Assembly (NCBI RefSeq): GCF_000328685.1
Contig: NC_019974.1
Span: 2,347,001 to 2,411,000 of the forward strand
Length of the DNA stretch: 64,000 bases
Direction of reading: 5' to 3'
Origin: Natronococcus occultus SP4
Lineage (GTDB): Archaea > Halobacteriota > Halobacteria > Halobacteriales > Natrialbaceae
Made by a program: the position numbers and the translations under genes. Below are positions 34,939-43,603 of this stretch, one piece after another. Within the stretch, counting starts at the first letter, position 1, and each line of letters opens with the position of its first letter. Below the pieces are notes generated by a model that searched no databases, had not been told where the DNA came from, and saw only the letters and a program-made list of their open reading frames with translations.

Positions 34939-36255
34939 TTACGACCGCCAGTCCTCGAGCTCGCGCAGCTCCTCGACGACGTCCTCGAGTCCTTCCGGAT
35001 CGAGGCGCCCACGTTCGGTCGCGACCTCGGTCACGCAGTCCGGCGGGGTTACGTCGAAGGTTGGGTTCGCCACGTCGAGGTCGGCATCGCCGTCGTACAC
35101 CGCCGAGCGGTCGCCGGACTCGAGGTTCAGCTCCGCGCGGGTCGAGAGCTTGTCCGTGGCCGCGACGACCGTCACCGGGACGTCCTCGCGGACGGCAGCG
35201 ACCGAAAGCGCTCGTGTCCCGGTCTTGTTCACGACGGCACCGTCGGCCCGGATCGTGTCGGCGCCGACGAGGACGCGGTCGACGTCCTCGGTCGCGAGCA
35301 GGTGGGCCGCGGCCGCGTCGGTGTGGAGCGTGACGGGGACGTCCTCGGCCAGCGTCTCGGCGACGGCGACGCCCTCCCGGGCGGGGCGGGATTCGGCGAC
35401 GAGGACGCGTCTGGGGTCGCCCGCCCGGATCGCCTCGAGGACGGTACCCGACCGGGAAACGGTCATGACGCTGCCCTCGAGGACGTCGGCCGCGGTCGCC
35501 GCGGCCTCGGTGTCGGCCTCGAGGGCGCGGTCGATGCCCGCAAGCGCCGCGGCAAGCACCTCGGGGGCGCCGGCCTGTGTCCCGTTGGCTGCGGCCTCGG
35601 CGTCGGCCATCGTCCGGTTCACGCGGTTCCGGAGGACGGCCATCGACGGGCGGGCCTCGAGCAGCCGACGGGCGAGTTCTGCGAGCTCGTCCCACTCCTC
35701 GTCGGCCTCGGCGCCGTCGGTCGCGCGCTCGGCGACGAGTAGCCCGGCGCGGTCACGAACCACCTCGAGGGCACGGATCGACAGCGCGGCCGCGCCGTGT
35801 TCGTCGTCGGCCGCGATCGAGCGTCCCGTCGGCGCGACCCGCTCGTAGGCCGTCCAGAGCTGCGGGACCGTCTCGTAGCCCGAGTCGGGGACCACGATGT
35901 CGGTCGGGGGAACCCACTCGGCGGCGTCGTGTTCCTCGCTCAGTTCGACCTCGCGGTCCTCGCAGTCGAAGAGATAGGGGTGGACGACCCACTCCCGATC
36001 GAGCTCCGGGTCGGCGAACTCGACGGGTCTGCCCGAACGGACCAGCGAGGCGGCGTCCTCGAGGCTCGTTTCCTCGCGGATCTCCGTTCTGACCTGTTCG
36101 TCGGGGTCACCCTCCGCGAAGCCGGAGACGCCGCCCCACCGGCCCGTGTAGGTTCCAACGGCGTCACTGCGGCACAACAGGAGCACGTCACCGTCGTGTC
36201 GGAGGAAGGCGGTGACGACGTGGGTACGGTCGCGATCGTTGGTGGTCCCGGTCAT
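34939..36255 (-). CDS. Nudix hydrolase fused to an eIF2B-like isomerase domain
   Basis: The 438-residue fusion has an N-terminal Nudix domain (about 8-140) with GFAEGDPDEQVRTEIREETS and a C-terminal IF-2B domain (about 190-430) with VLEGSVMTVSRSGTVLEAIR, VLVGADTIRADGAVVNKTGT and ATDKLSTRAELN. The latter group includes eIF2B alpha/beta/delta, ribose-1,5-bisphosphate isomerase and MtnA. The fusion suggests that a nucleotide or sugar-phosphate is first hydrolysed and then isomerised. The substrate is unknown. The start at 36255 is divergent from cofE. Confidence 0.85.
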   Translation of the reverse strand: MTGTTNDRDRTHVVTAFLRHDGDVLLLCRSDAVGTYTGRWGGVSGFAEGDPDEQVRTEIREETSLEDAASLVRSGRPVEFADPELDREWVVHPYLFDCEDREVELSEEHDAAEWVPPTDIVVPDSGYETVPQLWTAYERVAPTGRSIAADDEHGAAALSIRALEVVRDRAGLLVAERATDGAEADEEWDELAELARRLLEARPSMAVLRNRVNRTMADAEAAANGTQAGAPEVLAAALAGIDRALEADTEAAATAADVLEGSVMTVSRSGTVLEAIRAGDPRRVLVAESRPAREGVAVAETLAEDVPVTLHTDAAAAHLLATEDVDRVLVGADTIRADGAVVNKTGTRALSVAAVREDVPVTVVAATDKLSTRAELNLESGDRSAVYDGDADLDVANPTFDVTPPDCVTEVATERGRLDPEGLEDVVEELRELEDWRS

Positions 36256-36368
36256 ACTCGGGTGGACGATCGGCCCCCTGGAGTCGCTTTCGGAGCGCCG
36301 CGCTCGACGGGGGCGGTCGAAAGCTCCGGTGACGGTGCGCTTTTGGCGGCGCTTCCCCACCCTCCGGT

Positions 36369-37139
36369 ATGGAACTGACAGCGGTCACGGATCTGCCCGA
36401 GGTCCGCCCCGGCGACGACCTCGCCGAACTCGTCACCGATCGGGCCGTCCTCGAACCGGGCGACGTGCTCACCGTCGCGAGCACGGTCGTCTCGAAGGCA
36501 GAGGGACGGACGGCGGACCTCGAGGAGTTCCCCGTCAGCGGTCGTGCGAAGGAGCTCGCCGAGCGCATCGGAGCGGCCGCGGGCGAGCAGAAAGATCCCC
36601 GGTTCGCCCAGGCCGTCCTCGAGGAGAGCACCGAACTCCTGATCGAGTGTCCGTTCATGCTGACCGAGACGCGGTTCGGACACATCTGTGTCAACGCGGG
36701 GATCGATCGCTCGAACGTCCCGGAGCACGATCTCCTCTTGCTCCCGCGCAAACCGGCCGAGAGCGCCGAGCGCATCCGGGCGGGACTCGCGGACCGAGGC
36801 CACGAGGACGTCGCCGTGATCGTCACCGACACCTGCGGGCGACCGTTCCGTCACGGCCAGCGCGGCGTCGCGCTCGGCTGGGCCGGGATGTCCGCGAGCC
36901 GCGACTGGCGCGGCGAGCCCGACCGCGACGGCCGCGAGCTGGGCGTCACCGTCCAGTCGGTGGTCGACGAGCTGGCAAGCGCCGCGAACCTCGTCACCGG
37001 CGAGGGTGCGGGCGGTACCCCCGCGGTCGTCGTCAGCGACTGGGAGTTCGGCGAGCTCGAGGGGAGCGACGAGCTGTTTCGGGACGTCGAGGACGACCTG
37101 GTTCGCCAGGCCCTGCGGAACTGGAGGTTCGACCCATGA
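36369..37139 (+). CDS. cofE: Coenzyme F420:L-glutamate ligase
   Basis: The 256-residue ligase starts MELTAVTDLPEVRPGDDLAE. It contains TVVSKAEGRTADLEEF, the long catalytic motif region ETRFGHICVNAGIDRSNVP and VIVTDTCGRPFRHGQRGVAL. It adds glutamate residues to F420-0 using GTP. It overlaps the downstream F420-dependent oxidoreductase gene by 4 bp (ATGA), consistent with a cofactor-plus-user unit. Confidence 0.95.
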   Translation: MELTAVTDLPEVRPGDDLAELVTDRAVLEPGDVLTVASTVVSKAEGRTADLEEFPVSGRAKELAERIGAAAGEQKDPRFAQAVLEESTELLIECPFMLTETRFGHICVNAGIDRSNVPEHDLLLLPRKPAESAERIRAGLADRGHEDVAVIVTDTCGRPFRHGQRGVALGWAGMSASRDWRGEPDRDGRELGVTVQSVVDELASAANLVTGEGAGGTPAVVVSDWEFGELEGSDELFRDVEDDLVRQALRNWRFDP

Positions 37140-38194
37140 CCGACGAAACAACGACCAACGAGCCGACCAGCGGTATCGAACTCACGCCGGAACACTCGCC
37201 CGATCGGATGGGCGAACTCGCCGCGACGGCCGAACGCGAGGGGTTCGACGTCGCGTTCGCGAGCAGCCACTACTTCAACCGCGACCCGTTCGTCGCGCTC
37301 TCGCGGATGGCCGAGGCGACCGAGACGATCGAACTGGGGCCGGGAATCGTCAACCCCTACGACACCCACCCGGTAAAGCTTGCAAGCCAGGCCGCGACGA
37401 TCGACGAGATCAGCGACGGCCGCGGCGTCTTCGGGATCGGCGCGGGCGATCGCTCCGCGCTCTCGAATCTCGGCTACGACCACGAGCGACCGCTCCGGCG
37501 CGTCCTCGAATCGTTCGATGTGGCCCGGGATCTCTGGGCCGGCGAGACGATTACCCACGAGGGGACGTTCACCGCACGGGACGCCTCGCTCAACTTCGAT
37601 CGCCGCGAGCTGCCCGTCTACGTCGGCGCGCAGGGGCCGCACATGCTCCGGATGAGCGCGAAACACGCCGACGGCGTGCTGATCAACGCGGCCCACCCCG
37701 ACGACCTCGAGTGGGCTGCCGAACGGATCGGGGAGGGGCTCGACGATCGTCCCGAGGAGAGCGAGGCGCAAAGCGCCTCGGGACAGTCGAGCGGGGAGCG
37801 AAGCGACCCGCGAGAGAGCGCCTTCGAATCGCTCGCGTTCGCCAGCACCAGCGTCGCCGCCGACGAGGACGTGGCCCGCGAGGCGGCCCGACCGCCCGTG
37901 GCCTTCATCGTCGGCGGGGCGGCTGACCCCGTCATCGATCGCCACGACATCGACCGCGAGGCCGCGGCTGCCGTCGGCGACGCCGTCGAGCGCGGCGAGC
38001 TGGGCGAGGCGTTCGAGCACGTGACTCCGCGGATGATCGATCGCTTCTGTATCGCCGGCACGACCGATACCGTCGCCGACCGCTTCGCGGACGTCCTCGA
38101 GCACGTCGACGGGATCGTGGTCGGCTCGCCACTGGGGCCGGAGATCGAGGACGCGATCGAGCGGGCGAGCGCGGCGCTCGAGGACGTCGCGTAG
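37136..38194 (+). CDS. F420-dependent methylene-H4MPT reductase-like oxidoreductase
   Basis: The 352-residue luciferase-like TIM-barrel protein is related to Mer. It has FDVAFASSHYFNRDPFVALS, ATETIELGPGIVNPYDTHPV and VFGIGAGDRSALSNLGYDHE. It should use F420H2; in haloarchaea, which do not make methane, the substrate could be methylene-tetrahydrofolate or another C1 carrier. A hydrophilic insert at about 204-232 (EESEAQSASGQSSGERSD) is encoded by palindromic DNA at 37763-37811 and is probably a surface loop gained by a small insertion. Confidence 0.85.
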   Translation: MTDETTTNEPTSGIELTPEHSPDRMGELAATAEREGFDVAFASSHYFNRDPFVALSRMAEATETIELGPGIVNPYDTHPVKLASQAATIDEISDGRGVFGIGAGDRSALSNLGYDHERPLRRVLESFDVARDLWAGETITHEGTFTARDASLNFDRRELPVYVGAQGPHMLRMSAKHADGVLINAAHPDDLEWAAERIGEGLDDRPEESEAQSASGQSSGERSDPRESAFESLAFASTSVAADEDVAREAARPPVAFIVGGAADPVIDRHDIDREAAAAVGDAVERGELGEAFEHVTPRMIDRFCIAGTTDTVADRFADVLEHVDGIVVGSPLGPEIEDAIERASAALEDVA

Positions 38195-38212
38195 CCCGAA
38201 AACGGAGTGCGG

Positions 38213-38407
38213 TCAGTTCGAGGTGAAGACGTTGCCGACGGCGCCGAGCGTCAACGCGCCGAAGACGCCCACCGAGAAGACGATCAGCAGCGTTCCTACG
38301 AACACGAGCAGGGGGGCGAGTCCGTCGCCCATCGCGACGTCGGTGAAGTACTCGTTCATCTCCTGGACGTTGTCGATGATGACGTTCATCACTACGGCGG
38401 CGTTCAT
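38213..38407 (-). CDS. 64-residue single-helix membrane protein
   Basis: The product has a hydrophilic N-terminal half (MNAAVVMNVIIDNVQEMNEY) and one strong membrane helix (LAPLLVFVGTLLIVFSVGVF) with a Gly-rich end. It is convergent with the F420-dependent enzyme gene. It reads as a small conserved haloarchaeal membrane protein, but I do not recognise a named family. Confidence 0.6.
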   Translation of the reverse strand: MNAAVVMNVIIDNVQEMNEYFTDVAMGDGLAPLLVFVGTLLIVFSVGVFGALTLGAVGNVFTSN

Positions 38408-38497
38408 AGGTGGGTGTTGTCAGGGGTGGTACTTGGCGGTGCCGATCCGATCGGGGGAGGGCCGAACTTAACCCGTTCCCGATCGTCGGTCGAACCG

Positions 38498-38734
38498 ATG
38501 ACCGAGGACGAGACGCTGTCGGCGTTTACGGGGTCGACCGAGCACGGAGACAGGAGCGAAGACGGAAGGAGCGTCGACGAGCCGGAACCGGATCGGGGGA
38601 CAGAGACGGAGGCCGGAACCGGGCTATCGACCTACGCGTGGGGGTCGTACAGCTGTCGGCGCTGCGATCGCGAGGTCGAGCGCGTCTGGCGCGACGACGG
38701 CGCGTTCGTCTGTCCGGACTGCAAGTCCTGGTGA
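38498..38734 (+). CDS. DUF7573-type zinc-ribbon protein
   Basis: The 78-residue protein has an acidic disordered first half and a C-terminal zinc ribbon (YSCRRCDREVERVWRDDGAF, VCPDCKSW). Two CxxC pairs bind the metal. It fits the haloarchaeal DUF7573 family. An ACTTAA box 29 bp before the ATG suggests leaderless expression. The stop codon TGA lies within the hairpin repeat at 38730, and the final Trp codon borrows its two G bases, as in the HalOD1 gene. Confidence 0.78.
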   Translation: MTEDETLSAFTGSTEHGDRSEDGRSVDEPEPDRGTETEAGTGLSTYAWGSYSCRRCDREVERVWRDDGAFVCPDCKSW

Positions 38735-38782
38735 AGTACCTCGGGGACAAGCCCCGAGGCACTCTCGCTGTATCTCTGTAGA
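38730..38782 (+). repeat. Hairpin repeat with stop codon (copy C)
   Basis: The unit starts GGTGAAGTACCTCGGGGACA and ends GCTGTATCTCTGTAGA. It matches 24307-24359 at 52 of 53 positions, 14.4 kb away. The stem is CCTCGGGG/CCCCGAGG. It directly follows the zinc-ribbon coding region and precedes the cspA promoter. Confidence 0.88.
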
Positions 38783-38847
38783 TGTCCCTCGGAGCGGCCG
38801 CACGCTCCCGAACATTTATATCTCTGTCGCGGCTTTATAGACCTGCA

Positions 38848-39042
38848 ATGGCGAAAGGTACGGTCGCATTCTTCAACGACACTGGCGGTTACGGATTCAT
38901 CGAAACCGAGGACGCGGACGAGGACGTGTTCTTCCACATGGAAGACATCGGCGGCCCTGATCTGGAGGAGGGCCAGGAGGTCGAGTTTGAGATCGTGGAA
39001 GCCGAGAAGGGTCCGCGAGCGAACGACCTCGAACGGCTCTGA
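38848..39042 (+). CDS. cspA: Cold shock domain protein CspA
   Basis: The 64-residue OB-fold protein has MAKGTVAFFNDTGGYGFIET, including the RNP1-like GYGFIE, and RNP2-like VFFHM. It binds single-stranded nucleic acid and acts as an RNA chaperone. A TATA sequence ATTTATATC near 38813-38821 lies about 31 bp before the ATG at 38848. Confidence 0.95.
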   Translation: MAKGTVAFFNDTGGYGFIETEDADEDVFFHMEDIGGPDLEEGQEVEFEIVEAEKGPRANDLERL

Positions 39043-39162
39043 GGCGACACAGCGGGGGTATCGTTCTCTGAGTGTTCGATCCCCGAGTGACAACGCCAAC
39101 CCGAACGTCGTCGGAAGGACTCGAGCACGAGGAGCGCGACCCTCACCCCGACCGACACAAAA

Positions 39163-39169
39163 CCTATAG
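39163..39169 (+). promoter_or_regulatory. TATA-like box upstream of the moxR leader
   Basis: CCTATAG is centred 28 bp before an ATG at 39194. It would give a transcript that starts at a small leader reading frame instead of at moxR itself. Confidence 0.45.
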
Positions 39170-39193
39170 TCGCAACTCTCCGAAGACGTACCC

Positions 39194-39244
39194 ATGAGTC
39201 ACTCGGCCGGGTGTCGTACGGAGCTGGTCCCGACCCATGACTGA
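39194..39244 (+). CDS. Putative 16-residue leader peptide overlapping moxR
   Basis: A frame encoding MSHSAGCRTELVPTHD starts 28 bp after a TATA-like box and ends at TGA 39242-39244. The moxR ATG (39237) lies within its last codons in another frame. The arrangement would suit translational coupling or attenuation. It may also be chance; there is no conservation evidence. Confidence 0.3.
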   Translation: MSHSAGCRTELVPTHD

Positions 39245-40214
39245 GCCGACCCCCTCCTCCACGGCCGACCGCGAGCCGTCCGCACCGGAGTCCCTCTCTC
39301 TTTCGACGCTCGAATCGCTCTGTGCGGATATCGAGGCGAACGTCTCCCGGGTTATCGTCGGCCACGACGACGCGATCGAGCACGTGATCACGGCCGTGCT
39401 CGGTCGCGGACACGTCCTGCTCGACGACGTCCCCGGCGTCGGCAAGACGATGCTCGCCCGATCGATCGCGCGCTCGGTCGACTGTACGTTCCGTCGCATC
39501 CAGTTTACCCCTGACCTGTTGCCGGCCGACGTCACCGGCGTCAACGTATTCAACGAGAAGACCCGCGAGTTCGAGTTCAACGCGGGGCCGGTGTTCGCGA
39601 ACGTCGTGTTGGGCGACGAGATCAACCGCGCGCCCCCGAAGACCCAGTCGGCCCTGCTCGAGGCGATGGCCGAGGAGCAGGTCACTGTCGACGGCGAGAC
39701 CCGCGAGCTGCCCGACCCGTTTACCGTGATCGCGACCCAGAACGCCGTCGAACCCAACCAGACCTACGAGCTGCCGTTCGCCGAGATCGACCGGTTCATG
39801 AAAAAGCTCAGCCTGGGGTATCCCGACGCCGACGAGGAGACAGAGCTGCTCGGACGCGCGGTCGGCCACCACCCGATCGACTCTCTCGAACCGGTGACCG
39901 ACCTCGAGACGATCGTTCGCGCCCGCGAGACCGTCGCCAGGATCCGCGTCGAGGAGCCGGTCCGGGCCTACGCGACGCGGCTGGCGCGGTACACCCGCGA
40001 GCACGCCCACATCGGCGTCAGTCCGCGGGCGACGATCTCGCTGCTGCGGGCCGCCCAGGCACGGGCCGCCCTCGACGGGCGGGACTACGTCGTTCCGGAC
40101 GACGTCCAGGCGGAGGCCCCCGTCGTCCTGAGCCACCGGATCAGAACCGAGGGACGCGACCGGGACGGCGAATCGGTCGTCGCACACGCCCTCGAACGCA
40201 CCAGCGTCGAATGA
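39237..40214 (+). CDS. MoxR-type AAA ATPase
   Basis: The 325-residue AAA+ protein has Walker A DVPGVGKTMLARSIA, Walker B FANVVLGDEINRAPPKTQSA, and the sensor region VIATQNAVEPNQTYELPFAE. MoxR ATPases act as chaperones for maturation of proteins or complexes, typically with DUF58/VWA and transglutaminase partners, as here. The stop overlaps the DUF58 gene start by 4 bp. Confidence 0.92.
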   Translation: MTEPTPSSTADREPSAPESLSLSTLESLCADIEANVSRVIVGHDDAIEHVITAVLGRGHVLLDDVPGVGKTMLARSIARSVDCTFRRIQFTPDLLPADVTGVNVFNEKTREFEFNAGPVFANVVLGDEINRAPPKTQSALLEAMAEEQVTVDGETRELPDPFTVIATQNAVEPNQTYELPFAEIDRFMKKLSLGYPDADEETELLGRAVGHHPIDSLEPVTDLETIVRARETVARIRVEEPVRAYATRLARYTREHAHIGVSPRATISLLRAAQARAALDGRDYVVPDDVQAEAPVVLSHRIRTEGRDRDGESVVAHALERTSVE

Positions 40215-41272
40215 GACCCACGAGCCGCGGCTGGGGCGTCCTCGCGGTCGTCGCGTTCGGCACCGCGATGAGCTGGCAGTACGGACCGCGGTCGCTCGAC
40301 GCCGTCGTCATCCCGCTTGCGGTCGTGCTGGTCGCCGGCGCGCTCACGACGATCCGTACCGATCGACCCGAGAGCCGACGGGAACCGGTTCCGGACGGGT
40401 TCCCCGGCGAGAGCCGAACCGTCGCCGTCGAGATCGAGAGCGACTCGAGCGCGGCCGCGACCGTCACCGACACGCTCGACGACGGGCTCGCGGCGGCGGA
40501 CACGACCGTGGAAACGACCCTTGCCGATCCCGCGGCCGAGTACGAACTGACCCTCGAGGACCGGGGCGAGCACCGAATCGGACCGCTCTCGATCGCGGTC
40601 CGGGACGTCTTCGGGCTCTGGGAACGGCGCTTCGCGGACGAGGAGACGACGACCGTCGTCGTCTACCCGCGGATCGACGACCTCCACCGAACGGGTGGGC
40701 GTGGCCTCGACGTCCTCGCGGATCTCGCGCGCCGGGCGAACCGCGAGGAGTTTACCCACCTCCGGGAGTACCGCCGTGGCGACCCGCTCCGGGACGTCTC
40801 CTGGAAGGCCGCCGCCAAACGCCCTGACGACGAGCTCGTCGTCAGGGAGTTCGACGACGACGGAACCGTCGGCGCGGCCACGATCGCGGCCGAGTGTATC
40901 CCCGGCCGCGAGGACGAGCTGGCCGTCGCCGTCGCCAGCGTCGCGACCTACCTGCTCGAGTGTGAGGTGCGGGTCGGACTCACCGTCGGCGCCGACCACC
41001 ACCCCCCGGACGACGGCCGTCGACACCACCGCTCGCTGCTTCGGTCGCTGGCCCGCTTCGAGACTCGCGAGCTCGAGGACGGGGACCGTGCCGAGGCCGA
41101 CGTCTTGATCCAGTCGGACGCGACCGGGACGCGAGTCGTCGTCGACGACCGCGAGGTCGCGTTCGATCGGCTTCGTGGCGCCGACGAATCGACGGAAGTC
41201 GACGGCCGAGGCGTCGAGGACGGCTCGACGGACGACGAGTCCGCGGACGGCTCGTGGGAGGTGGTCGCGTGA
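40211..41272 (+). CDS. DUF58 domain protein
   Basis: The 353-residue protein has two N-terminal hydrophobic segments (about 5-45). A DUF58 core follows with THLREYRRGDPLRDVSWKAA and KRPDDELVVREFDDDG, typical of proteins encoded with MoxR ATPases. The C-terminus is acidic and disordered. It probably forms part of a membrane-linked complex with the MoxR ATPase and the transglutaminase-like protein. Overlaps of 4 bp on both sides indicate one operon. Confidence 0.88.
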   Translation: MRPTSRGWGVLAVVAFGTAMSWQYGPRSLDAVVIPLAVVLVAGALTTIRTDRPESRREPVPDGFPGESRTVAVEIESDSSAAATVTDTLDDGLAAADTTVETTLADPAAEYELTLEDRGEHRIGPLSIAVRDVFGLWERRFADEETTTVVVYPRIDDLHRTGGRGLDVLADLARRANREEFTHLREYRRGDPLRDVSWKAAAKRPDDELVVREFDDDGTVGAATIAAECIPGREDELAVAVASVATYLLECEVRVGLTVGADHHPPDDGRRHHRSLLRSLARFETRELEDGDRAEADVLIQSDATGTRVVVDDREVAFDRLRGADESTEVDGRGVEDGSTDDESADGSWEVVA

Positions 41273-43536
41273 GCACCGACGCTCGCGGGCGAACCGTCTC
41301 GCTCGATCTAGAGCGGGCGGTCGGAACCGGCCCGTTCCGGCTGCTCGCGCTCGCGTGCGTGGCGGCGCTGATCGGCTCGTACGTCTGGGTGTTGCGCGAC
41401 GTTACCCAGGTCGTCGGCGGGACCGACGCGTTGCTGGTGCTCGTCGGCTCGATGCTCGTCGCGGCGACGATCCTCGCGCGGGCGATCCGGCCCCGAACCG
41501 CGACGGCCGCGGCGGTCGTGCTGGTCGTCCTCGGGTTTACTTACTACCTCGAGGCCAGCGGGGCCGGCGTCGGCACCGCGCTCGGGGCTACCGAGACGAT
41601 CCTCACCGACACCGCCGCGCTCGCGACCGGGCTCCCGCTGTTGCGGATGGTCGAGGCGGGGCTCTGGACGCTCGGGTTCGCTCCGGGGCCCGCCTTCCTC
41701 TCGTGGTATCTGGCTGTTCGCGGCCGGTACGCGCTGAGCGCCGTGCCCGCGGGCCTCGCGTTGCTGTTTCTCGTCCTGACCGGCGACGCCGGAACGACGG
41801 TCACCCTGATCGGCACCGTCGGCGCGATCGGTGCCGTCGGCTTCGGCGAGCTCGAGCGCCGCGGCGGCTCGATCGCCCAGGCCGACCTGCTCGCGGTGGT
41901 GTTCGCGGCGATCGTCGTCCTCTCGCTGTCGGTCACGATCCTTCCCGGCGAGGACGCTGGACCGACGTTCACCGGCGGCGGAGACGGCACCCTCGAGGGA
42001 ACGATCGACACCGCGGGCGAGCGGTCCGGAATCAGCGGGCAGGTCGATCTCTCGCCGGAGGTTCGGTTCACCGTCGAGTCCGACGAGCGGTCGTACTGGC
42101 GCACCGGGGTCTACGACCGGTTCGCCGGCGACGAGTGGGTTCGGTCGGGTCCGCTCTCGGAGTACGACGGCTCGATCGACGGTCCGCCCGGCGAGGGCGA
42201 GACCGTCACCCAGCGGGTGACCGCCGAGACGGAACTGGGCGTGCTACCCGGTGCGGCCCAGCAGGTCGAACTCGAGGGACCGCCGACCAGACACGCCGAA
42301 GTCTCGAGTCACGGCCAGCCCCAGCCGGCCGACACGCTCGTCGCGGGCGACGAGTACGCCGTCGAGAGCGTGGTGGTCGATCCCGATCCCGACGAGCTCC
42401 GCGCGGCGGGGACCGACGACCCCGAGCACGTGACCGAGGATCACGACTACCTGCAGCTGCCCGAGGACACCTCCGACGAGTTCGAGGCACGCGCCGCCGA
42501 GCTGACCGCGGACGCCGATACGCGCTACGACGCCGCCGTCGCGATCGAAGACTACCTCCGCTCGTCGAAGTCGTACTCGCTCGACGTCGAGCAGCCCCCG
42601 GGTAACGTCGCCGAGGAGTTCCTCTTCGAGATGGACGAGGGGTACTGTGTCTACTTCGCGACGTCGATGGTCCAGCTGCTTCGCGCCGAGGAGATCCCCG
42701 CCCGGTACGCCACTGGCTACACCGAGGGCCAGGAGATCGACGACGGCGAGTACGTCGTCCGCGGACTCGACGCCCACGCCTGGGTCGAGGTCTACTTCCC
42801 CGACCACGGCTGGGTTGCGTTCGAGCCGACCCCGGGCGACGCCCGCGAGGACGTCCACAACGACCGCCTCGAGGACGCCCGGGAGGACGGCCACGACGAC
42901 GTCGACACCGAGGACAGCGAGGACGTCCCGGTCTCGGACGACGAAGCTGAGAACGAGTCCGAGGCCGAATCCGACGACGAGCCCGACGGAACCGACGACG
43001 CACCCGACGGAACCGACGACGCACCCGACGGAACCGACGACGGCGAAACCGACGAAACGTCCGACGACGGAACCGACGACGCACCCGACGAAAGCGTCGG
43101 TGCCGACGACGGCATCGACCCGAGCGAGCTCGTGACGATCAGCCGCGAGCAACTCGCGCTTGCGCTCGTCGGACTCGTCGGCCTGGCGGCGGCGGTTCGA
43201 CACACCGGCGCGACCGCGCGGGCCCGCCGGGAGCTTCGGCTCTACTGGCACGGCCGCCGCGGCGAGCCCGACGAGGACGCCCGACGAGCCTACCGTCGGC
43301 TCGAGGAGCTGCTGGCCCGCGAGTACCGGCCGCGCCGTCGCGGCGAGTCGAGCCGGCAGTATCTGGCGGCGCTGTCGGCCGAACACGATATCGACGAGCG
43401 CGCGAAACGGGTCGCTCGACACTACGAGCGGGCGACCTACGGCGGGGGCGTCGATCGGGAGGAGGCCGACGAGGCGGTCGACATCGTCGACGAGCTCGCG
43501 CGGGAGCGACTGTCGCTCCGTCGACGACTACATTAA
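41269..43536 (+). CDS. Transglutaminase-like membrane protein
   Basis: The 755-residue protein has about six N-terminal membrane helices (residues 20-235). An external transglutaminase-like domain carries the catalytic Cys in DEGYCVYFATSMVQLLRAEE and His in VRGLDAHAWVEVYFPDHGW. After an acidic linker of Asp-Gly-Thr repeats comes another helix (QLALALVGLVGLAAAVRHTG) and a DUF4129-like cytoplasmic tail. The GTG start at 41269 overlaps the DUF58 stop (GTGA). Such proteins work with MoxR/DUF58, perhaps in cell-surface protein processing. Confidence 0.85.
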   Translation: MSTDARGRTVSLDLERAVGTGPFRLLALACVAALIGSYVWVLRDVTQVVGGTDALLVLVGSMLVAATILARAIRPRTATAAAVVLVVLGFTYYLEASGAGVGTALGATETILTDTAALATGLPLLRMVEAGLWTLGFAPGPAFLSWYLAVRGRYALSAVPAGLALLFLVLTGDAGTTVTLIGTVGAIGAVGFGELERRGGSIAQADLLAVVFAAIVVLSLSVTILPGEDAGPTFTGGGDGTLEGTIDTAGERSGISGQVDLSPEVRFTVESDERSYWRTGVYDRFAGDEWVRSGPLSEYDGSIDGPPGEGETVTQRVTAETELGVLPGAAQQVELEGPPTRHAEVSSHGQPQPADTLVAGDEYAVESVVVDPDPDELRAAGTDDPEHVTEDHDYLQLPEDTSDEFEARAAELTADADTRYDAAVAIEDYLRSSKSYSLDVEQPPGNVAEEFLFEMDEGYCVYFATSMVQLLRAEEIPARYATGYTEGQEIDDGEYVVRGLDAHAWVEVYFPDHGWVAFEPTPGDAREDVHNDRLEDAREDGHDDVDTEDSEDVPVSDDEAENESEAESDDEPDGTDDAPDGTDDAPDGTDDGETDETSDDGTDDAPDESVGADDGIDPSELVTISREQLALALVGLVGLAAAVRHTGATARARRELRLYWHGRRGEPDEDARRAYRRLEELLAREYRPRRRGESSRQYLAALSAEHDIDERAKRVARHYERATYGGGVDREEADEAVDIVDELARERLSLRRRLH
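42985..43086 (+). repeat. 21-bp tandem repeat in the transglutaminase gene
   Basis: The unit GACGGAACCGACGACGCACC(C) encodes DGTDDAP. Two perfect copies, a partial copy and a later copy lie in the linker between the catalytic domain and the last helix. Such in-frame repeats can vary in number by slippage. Confidence 0.85.
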
Positions 43537-43603
43537 AAAGATCGCCGGACGGGACGCAGGTCCCGATAGTGTTTAATATGCGCATTCCCTACTTTCGATC
43601 GTA

